Positions 57,020 to 64,000 of a DNA stretch of 64,000 nucleotides are shown in pieces. Position 1 is the stretch's first letter. Each line of letters starts with the position of its first letter. The stretch comes from Patiria pectinifera (taxonomy: Eukaryota; Echinodermata; Asteroidea; Valvatida; Asterinidae), in NCBI GenBank assembly GCA_029964075.1, contig CM057149.1:32322900-32386899 (forward strand), given 5' to 3'. The notes beneath the pieces were generated by a model. It ran no database searches and was not told the DNA's origin. It saw only the letters and a program-made list of their open reading frames with translations. A program made the position numbers and the translations under genes.

Positions 57020-58150
57020 GCCCCGGTTGACCATGTACACCATGCCTCGAACTGTAGTGTAATCCGGTAAACTCGCTGGCCCCGTCCAGCTGTTGCTTCC
57101 CCGTCACTGTAGCGGTCCGCTCCCGCTTCAGTCCGGCCGTCTCTGCGAAGCGATAGCCCCTACCGTGCCCACTCGGTTCAGCTAGAATCTTTGGCTTACT
57201 TGGTTCCCCCAGTTAGTGTTGTGAGACTCCGACACCGGTGTTGAAACCAAGGAAAAGCCTGATGTTGGAGGAATCCCCACAAAGTTAAATAAACTAGTAA
57301 AGTCACTGTGTGAAAGTTCTGTTTCCCGCCAAATTCGATATCATAGATAACAATGTTTTTTTTAATATAAAGTTAATGAACTAAAAGGGAATGCAACAAT
57401 AATTTCAGGAGTGAATTGCAGGGCTGCTCCGTCGCACAGCTTTGAACGTGTCACCACTTGAAACTTAGAACTGATGACACATGGATTACATGATACGAGA
57501 ACTGTTCGATTGCCTCATTGATGTTCTCCGAAGTCACCGTGTTAAAATTAGAAAAAGTTTTAACTATGGAAGGTTGTGAATCTTTTCTTTCAAAACTGAG
57601 GGAGGAATTATTGCATTCATATTTATTTTATCGTCAATGTAAAATTGTGTCTTATTTCATTTTGTTCCCGGGTATTTTCTTGTTGTTTCTTTAGTGTGTG
57701 TATTAAATGTGAGTGTAGACCTATGTATGTCAACTAGGTTGTTTGTTTTTATGATATGCATTTTTCTTTCTGGGGAATGGGATTGCTTTTGTTTCTCGGT
57801 TTTGTTTTGTTTTGTTTGTAATAATCCTTTTAGCCCGTTTGTCGTTTATTCCCGTTATTGAGTCTGTTTGTTTGTTTTGTTGGGTTGTAAGAGTATTTAT
57901 TTATTACTTCGTTTTTATATTTTTGTATCTGTCTGGCTTGTCCAATGTTTCACTCTATGATTTCTTTGCTGAGTCTTGTCTCATCTCCCCGTCTTGTCAT
58001 GTCTCGTCATGTCTCGTCATGTCTCGTCTCGTGTGGTTTCGTATGATTTGTACAATTTACTTTTCAATAGTACTTAAATTTATGAATGGAATTTTAAATC
58101 TGTTTTATTGGCAGGGGTTTGGATAATCGTCTGATGACATTTTTGTTTTA
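57020..58150. other. Interior of the composite element
   Basis: T-rich in the second half, with a repeated CATGTCTCGT at 57995-58035. A hydrophobic 104-codon frame (57812-58126) follows from base composition and is not supported as a gene. Confidence 0.4.
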
Positions 58151-58154
58151 CTTC

Positions 58155-58340
58155 GAGTCGAGTCTCGTTATAACAAACTCGTTCGGACCTAGCCAAATTG
58201 TTTGTTATATCAGAATGTTGTATTAAGAGAAACATCAGCCCATTTATTGTGCACATAATTGCACAGTCGGGACCAAGGCTTTATGTTTTTTATAACCAGA
58301 ATTTTGTATTAACAGAGTTTGTACTAACGAGAGTCGACTG
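58155..58340. mobile_element. Tigger/pogo-like MITE
   Basis: Ends GAGTCGAGTCTCGTTATAACAA and TTAACAGAG...ACGAGAGTCGACTG pair with few mismatches. TA follows the right end. The ends resemble pogo/Tigger CAGTCGACTCTCG termini. Confidence 0.6.
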
Positions 58341-58364
58341 TATGTTGATTCCCAGCACAACTCC

Positions 58365-58637
58365 TATGGGCGTCGCGAGGGGGGGGGGGGCAAGGGGGGC
58401 ACTTGCCCCCCCCCCCCCCCGGAAAAGCAAAAAAAAAAAAAAAAGGAAGGAAAAAAAAAAGAAAAGAAAAAGAGGCGCGAAGACAAAGTGGTGTAAATTT
58501 AATGAGTTGGGGGGGAAGGGCAAAATGTCCCTGCCCCCCTCTAAAACTGATAAATCGAGAATGTGTTGAGAAATACAAGCATTTTTTGGCAAATTTTTTT
58601 TTGCCCCCCTCTAGAAAAAATCCTGGCGACGCCCATG
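58365..58637. mobile_element. hAT-type MITE, ATGGGCGTCGC ends, with perfect 8-base duplication
   Basis: Ends ATGGGCGTCGCGAGG and CCTGGCGACGCCCAT are inverted. ACAACTCC is repeated at 58357-58364 and 58638-58645. The interior is G, C and A runs. Confidence 0.8.
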
Positions 58638-59638
58638 ACAACTCCTGACAATAAGCCCAGTGTTTACACTATTTCTCGTTGTGGGTCTGAAAATGAAAAT
58701 TGTCGGTTTGTGTATTATGAATATGATCAAGTGAAATTATTCATGCAGCATTTTGCCCATTTCCCTCAAAACTGCATATTGTAATAATGTACATTTTTAT
58801 CATTTTGCTAGAATATGTGATACCTTACCAACAAGTATCTTTGAACGAAATTCAGTCAGAATATTTATAAATTTTTAAAAATTTTTAAAGTTGTTTTGTT
58901 ACTTGTTGGTGTCTTTGCCACACTGTACGATGGTGTAACCGTGTGTTATGCACATGGATTGTTTACTTTCGTTTTGACGGGGACTTTACTGAATAGAGTC
59001 TGATGACTGTACATAGAAATTTCTTTGAATAAAAGTCGAATCGTTCATTCATGTGCACTTGTTATGCAAAGCAGGAGCAGTGGTTCAAGGATATCTACAT
59101 GTATTTCGACTTGCAGAGTGTGTGCAAGAACGCGACATGAATGCTTTTATGTGTTCACAATACAACGACGCTGTTTAGTTATTTCAATGTGTGACACAGT
59201 GAAAAAAAATTGGAATCATAATGGCGTCAGCGATACTTGCTAAGGAGCTCTTGCGTACGACTTTCTGTACTATGATACTGTTGTCTCCAGGACAACTGTG
59301 TGTACAGTAACCCGACGTACCCAGATTTTTAAAGACGAAATTGCCGACCTCAAACTTGTTAGTGCCATATTTGGCAACTATATGTGCGTTATTAGTTTAA
59401 TTAAACAAATGAACAGGTTAATTAAACATAGTGCCATTGAAGGTACCTAAAAGTAAACATAACAGCATAGAAGACCGACAGACGAACATAAAATGTTACA
59501 AAATAAACATATTTGTCTGGATAATTTTTTTAGGGCGTTACCGGCAAGTTAACACAAACTTGGTGTCAAATAGATCATGGGAGTTACTTCTCTTTGACTT
59601 TTCATACAAGTTTACATAAACTTTAACTGTATAAACTG

Positions 59639-59823
59639 CAGTGGCGTAGCCACGGGGCGTGGAGGGGGCGACAGCCCCATGAAACCTTCTCGCCCCCAGT
59701 CGCCCCCACTGAGATTTTGAGTTTCTAAAAATTATCATTGATCTACATGACGCCCCCATGAAATGTTCCCCCCCCCCCCCCAGCGCCCCCACCCCCACTG
59801 AAAAATTCCTGGCTACGCCACTG
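59639..59823. mobile_element. Short hAT-type MITE, right member
   Basis: 185 bases with the same CAGTGGCGTAGCCA ends and CGACAGCCCCATGAAACCTT interior as the left member. Confidence 0.7.
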
Positions 59824-59831
59824 CCTGAATT

Positions 59832-60400
59832 CCACGTCCGAGACACGTTCCCACTGAGCCGATTGCAGCTACGCGATGTCGCGCACTGATCCGACGAATC
59901 ATAGAAACTGCTATCGTGTGCGTCGTGTCAACGCTTGCGCGCGTTTCGCCGAACGAACTACTAATCGTAACGGACCATGGATATAGAATAAAAAGACAAC
60001 AGACATTTCCAACGGTGCGTCATAAGACGTAAAGGTGCGTCTAAACTAAAGACGCATCGTTGGAAAGGCTGTTAAAATCCGCCGATCATTTACACTTATA
60101 TCGCACACTAGTGTATAGATACCCTCCTTACCCCCGCTGGCTACGCCTCTGTGTCCGAGCGTTGCGGACAGGCGGTAATATATATATTTTTTGGTCAAAG
60201 TAGGGCCAAGGTGGGGGGGGGGATGGATCTCCCATGTAATTCCCGTGGGTAATTTTCCAATAGAAATTCTTGATATCTCCCATGACCATGAGGGAAACAT
60301 TTGTAATTGAATTCAAATTTATAATTTAATAAGTAATCAAATTAAACAAAGGTTTGCCTACAACTTGGGAGTGCAAGCGGGTCTGTGAAAATGCATGTTC
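59832..60400. other. Spacer with a lone MITE end
   Basis: GGCTACGCCTCTG near 60140 resembles the hAT-type ends but has no partner. GACGCA-type inverted words lie at 60000-60060. Nothing else. Confidence 0.4.
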
Positions 60401-60419
60401 TCCATTATAACCATCGGTG

Positions 60420-60850
60420 TCACCGTGCTGTCTTTAAATCTCCCTGGTGTTCCCATGGTCTCCATATATCCCCTACAAATGTTCCCACTGGCGTCCAAAT
60501 CCTCATGGTGTACTCATTTGCCATAAATCCCCATGATGTTCTCATGGTGTCTTGTAAATCCCCATGCAGTTCCCATGGTGACAACAAAATTCCCATTGTG
60601 TTCCCATGGTGTGAATAAATTCCCCATGGTGTTCCCATGGAGCTCATAAAATCCCCATGGTGTTCCCATTGAGCTAATAAAGAATCCCAATTGTGATCCC
60701 ATGGTGTCAATGCAATCTCCATGGTGTTCCCGTGGGTTTCCAATGACGTGCATAAACACTTATATGGTGTCTTTGATTGCCCCCATGGGTTTCCCATGCG
60801 TTTCCCATGGAGTCCCATGGGAATCCAATGGGATGTCCATGGGACATTTT
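60420..60850. repeat. Degenerate CCATGG minisatellite
   Basis: About fifteen units of 25-35 bases around TCCCCATGGTGTTCCCATGG. Long frames in it (132 codons, minus) come from the repeat. Confidence 0.8.
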
Positions 60851-60914
60851 TGTAATTATTGAATTTGAACTTAAATCAAGTTCGTACATTTCTATCTGTT
60901 TACCACAGGCCCCT

Positions 60915-62129
60915 CTTAAGCCCCTGTCACTCATCCAACGCCAAAGACCAAGACCCCGTCAAGACCATCACATTTAAACATAACTTGAAAATCGTACCAA
61001 CTACGTATGAAATCTGGCGCCAAATTCAAATTTCGTCTTCCGAGCTCCAGACTGCAGACGATGATTATGATCAGAATGTGCTGCGATGTCGTCCTGAATA
61101 CTACGACTCCGAAACGACCTGGAACCGACTATTACGACTTCGCTACGACTTGGATCCGTTCAATTAATTTTTTTTCACGACTGAGTCCCGATCTCGTTAC
61201 GATATAACCGACACAACCGACAGAGTACCGACACAACCGACTGAGTTCAGACACAAAAACCCGAGAACCGGTGCCGAAACGACTCCGACACGTTCAATAT
61301 GTCGGCTTTCAGTAATTAAATCGTGCCGTGCAGCACACGTAATTTTTATTCCCAGGACGGTTGGGGGCCAAGTCATGAATAATTCGGTAGTTTCCATCGG
61401 GCCAGTATGTTGATTCATGAGAACAGAGCAATGACATCAAGAGCATTGTTGTTATTTAATCAACCAGTTATATTAAAACATTCAGAAGAATGGGCGTCGT
61501 CGAGCTACCACACTAGTGGATAGCGAGATGAGCTATGGACAGAAAGATCCCTGCTTCGAATCCACGTCGTCACTGATCATTTTCATTGACTACTTTTCTT
61601 CTCTAAATTTATCGTTCAGATGATATTTATTAAAGGGGAAAAGGAGATCGAGCACCTAAGTGTATTGCAATGATTCAAAGGAAAATCTGAATTATACAAT
61701 TGGCCCCATCGATCTCTCCTATGAAAAAGAATACGTGTGCAGCACTCACAACGTGACCCATACCTGTGGGCCTCCATGTAATAGACCGATCGAGACAGAC
61801 GCCAACCATTTGTAGTCCTCTAACATCCTCTATCATTATCTGCTCCGACCCGACTAATGTTGTACAAACCCGACCCGAAACCAAAACCGACCCGATCAGA
61901 AACCGACTTCGGTTTTGTTTGAATTGTTGTCGGGTCGGGTCGGTTTTAGGTATACCAGTTCGGTTTCGGTTTATAAAATAAATGTCTCAGGTTGGTTTGG
62001 CCTCATCATCAACCCGACTCGATGCACATCACTAAACCCGACCCAACGCGACCCGAAGTCGGTTTCGGGTCGGGTTTGCACAAAATTAATCGGGAGGCTA
62101 CATCATGACAGTGTGACGGACACCTTAAG
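60915..62129. mobile_element. DNA element, CTTAAGCCCCTGTCAC ends, second copy
   Basis: The left end CTTAAGCCCCTGTCACTC is inverted at the right as GTGTGACGGACACCTTAAG. It shares GACTTCGCTACGACTT and the ACCGACACAACCGAC run with the copy at 14524. It also carries a CCCGACCCGAAAC direct/inverted repeat at 61850-62080 and a tRNA-like insert. No transposase. Confidence 0.65.
61497..61575 (+). repeat. tRNA-like SINE head
   Basis: An A box (TAGTGGATAGCGAG, 61514-61527) and B box (GCTTCGAATCC, 61553-61563) are at tRNA spacing. The stems do not pair well enough for a working tRNA, so it is a SINE head or tRNA relic. Confidence 0.5.
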
Positions 62130-62562
62130 TTCAGAACGTTGTGTAATTTTAAATTTGGTATACGCCCTCAAATCCCAATTCATTCTTCCTCAAAAATATT
62201 TTTTTCTACTAGAGTGTGGAACAACCGACGACTAACAACTGTGGGGAAAGTCAATAATGCACGATATTAAACAAAATCATACCTGAAAATGTAGGCTGAT
62301 TTTCTTGCACTCAGGAAATAGTATGTGACGCTTGGAATAGTTACAACAACATGCACACACGAAAAGCGTCAAAAAGACTATTGGATATGTATAGGCAGAT
62401 CACGGTTGTTTAGCTCGAAGGGTATAAAACTGCTAGCAAGGTAAATCCCGCTACGAATTTCCACAAGTATCGTTTCCGGGCGCAAACTTTGGCTATTGAC
62501 AATACATGTATTCAACTGCAGGGCATATACTAACCTTCATTGGTGTCGATAAAGTAAACACT

Positions 62563-63161
62563 ACGGAAGCGTATTTAGGACATGACCGAAAATATTTGTT
62601 AGGCCCACTACTTCGCCCAGGCGGATTACCATTTCGCCCGGGCGGATTAGCATTTCGCCCGGGCGGATTAGCATTTCGCCCGGGCGGATTACTATTCCGC
62701 CCGGGCGGATTACTAATTCGCCCTGGCAGACTACTAATTCGCCTGGGCTGATGACTAATTCTCCCGGCCGGGAAGACTACTAATTCGCCCGAGCGAATTA
62801 GTAATCTGTCCGGGCGAAATAGTAATTCGCCCCGCGAATTAGTAATCCGCCCGGGTGAAATAGTAATCCGCCCGGGCGAAATAGTAATTCGCCCGGGCGA
62901 ATTAGTAATCCGCCCGGGTGAAATAGTAATCCGCCCGGGCGAAATAGTAATTCGCCCGGGCGAATTAGTAATCCGCCCGGGTGAAGTGGTAATCCGCCCG
63001 GGCGAAATAGTAATTCGCCCGGGCGAATTAGTAATCCGCCCGGGCGAAATAATAATTCGCCCGGGCGAATTAGTAATCCGCCTGGGCGAAATAGTAATCC
63101 GCCCGGGCGAAATAGAGGGCCGGAAATATTTTTTTTGGTCATGTCCTAAATACACTTCCGT
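62563..63161. mobile_element. Fold-back element of a 21-base repeat, with target duplication
   Basis: Ends ACGGAAGCGTATTTAGGACAT and ATGTCCTAAATACACTTCCGT are inverted. Flanks TAAACACT and AAAACACT form an 8-base duplication with one mismatch. The interior is about 24 units of CGCCCGGGCGAATTAGTAATC, which change orientation near 62760. Confidence 0.85.
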
Positions 63162-63169
63162 AAAACACT

Positions 63170-64000
63170 GACTGTATTAGAGAAGCACTACAAAGGCGGT
63201 GTAGAGTACAACAAAGGTTAGGTTGAACTATTTCACCCAGAGGTACTTTTGACACGATGGGAACAGACTAGTTTCCTGGTTCACACGTTAGGGTTTTTCC
63301 CATCTACAGGAAATTACTGGTTAAATTGGCAAGGTTAGATTGTTTTGTTTCACCTGTCATTTTCATGAATTTTACACAAAGTTGTAACAAAAAGTATAGT
63401 ACATTTCTGTCTCTCACACTTATTCAAATGTGCATACATGTAGTTAGATATGACCGCAAAATAGTCCAGCTTGCCTTTAGCAGACTTAAAGGACACTGCG
63501 ACCTGAAATTCCAGAAACAGTCATGTTTTGGATTGTTTACTTATCCTGTTTCAAACATCTAGTTGAAAGGAAACCAAACTAATGTCTTACTGTTTCCGAG
63601 AAAAGACGAAAAACCCGCTTTTTTACATCGGACACGACAGAGTATAAAACGTGTTTCCAGTCGTTTTAATTCAATGTACGATTCACGTTGTGTGTGTCTA
63701 GTATCACACACGTACACAGCACCCGTGCACATGAACAGCGGTGACCAATCCCCAATGCACAATATGTGATTTCTGAAATCACAATTAGCACGAACAGCCC
63801 GACTTTTTAGGGTCGCAAAAGTGGACCCTGAAAGTCGTTCTCGCACGAATAACACAAGAATGCAACAAAAGCGCCCAGTTTTTATAGGATAGTTGTGTGG
63901 ATGTTTACATCTCTCAAGCTCAAGCCCCCAACCCCCCCCCCCCCCCCCCCCCCCGGGTGCGTCACTGAGTTTATGCAAAATAAAAAGTTCCCTGACTCAA
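63170..64000. other. Right end of window, no recognised feature
   Basis: A long C run at 63929-63953. Short frames only. Confidence 0.4.

Larger units (their letters stand above)
56907..59823. mobile_element. Composite hAT-like element with 8-base target duplication
   Basis: The outer ends CAGTGGCGTAGCC and GGCTACGCCACTG are inverted and flanked by a perfect CCTGAATT (56899-56906, 59824-59831). Each end is itself a small complete MITE (56907-57019 and 59639-59823). The 2.6 kb between them holds no transposase but does hold two more MITEs. hAT transposition gives 8-base duplications and such ends. Confidence 0.65.

Noticed and set aside
57812-58126. Hydrophobic 104-codon frame as a membrane protein
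   Set aside because: T-rich composition alone explains the hydrophobicity. There is no start context, splice sites or conservation.
60420-60818. 132-codon frame rich in G-N-P-W-x-T-H-G
   Set aside because: Product of the CCATGG minisatellite.
61497-61575. Functional tRNA gene
   Set aside because: The A and B boxes are present, but acceptor and anticodon stems do not pair convincingly.
62600-63120. Possible CRISPR-like direct repeat array
   Set aside because: There are no unique spacers, the repeats are contiguous, they invert midway and lie between transposon ends; the genome is eukaryotic.
62493-63155. 220-codon minus-strand open frame, the longest in the window
   Set aside because: It is made of translated 21-base repeats (S-P-G-R-I-T-N) that are open in several frames on both strands; it is transposon structure, not a gene.

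Overview
The window is eukaryotic. It has no prokaryote-like gene packing, its genes are split by GT-AG introns, and most of it is transposon-derived. Three things point to an invertebrate deuterostome, most likely an echinoderm such as a sea urchin: fold-back elements whose long inverted ends are built of short tandem repeats, like the TU elements described in Strongylocentrotus; a tRNA-derived SINE with a Deu-like body; and split V-plus-C immunoglobulin receptor genes. The species call is inference.

The only host genes I can support are two paralogous membrane receptors of the immunoglobulin superfamily, both on the minus strand. Gene 1 has exons between 12413 and 6906, and gene 2 between 54524 and 49552. 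Both have a V-type domain exon, a C-type domain split over two exons, a transmembrane exon, a 30-base exon and a short cytoplasmic-tail exon with two I-x-Y-x-x-F tyrosine motifs. All splice phases agree. Gene 2 also has a recognisable leader exon, so its model is complete at 370 codons. The pair lies on a large direct segmental duplication: copy A runs from base 1 to about 12.4 kb, and copy B from about 40.3 to 53.4 kb.

Layout. 1-1.9 kb and 40.3-41.8 kb: SINE and a decayed Ty3/gypsy fossil, present in both duplicons. 2.4-4.6 kb and 42.3-44.6 kb: a TU-like fold-back element, more complete in B. 6.7-12.4 kb: Ig gene 1, with a solo LTR in an intron. 12.5-20 kb: nested MITE-type elements, including a 148-base-period array of TGACGTCA palindromes. 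20.9-22.6 kb: a second fold-back element. 23.2-35.8 kb: three nearly identical head-to-tail copies of a 4.1-kb unit plus the start of a fourth; each unit holds an 0.86-kb element with AGGTCA-rich subrepeats. 36-40 kb: mostly unassigned, with a MITE that has a perfect 9-base target duplication. 46.4-48.9 kb: a 2.5-kb element present only in duplicon B. 49.3-54.5 kb: Ig gene 2, with a LINE in intron 1. 54.7-56.7 kb: a second, broken LINE interrupted by a tandem MITE. 56.9-59.8 kb: a composite hAT-like element with an 8-base target duplication. 60.4-60.9 kb: a CCATGG minisatellite. 60.9-62.1 kb: another element of the 14.5-kb family. 62.56-63.16 kb: a third fold-back element made of a 21-base repeat.

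The two receptors are the functional core. Their shared exon plan, extra transmembrane-exon relic and differing V domains suggest a tandem family that is still expanding and diversifying. Everything else is mobile-element turnover around and inside them. No ribosomal RNA, intact tRNA gene or CRISPR array was seen.
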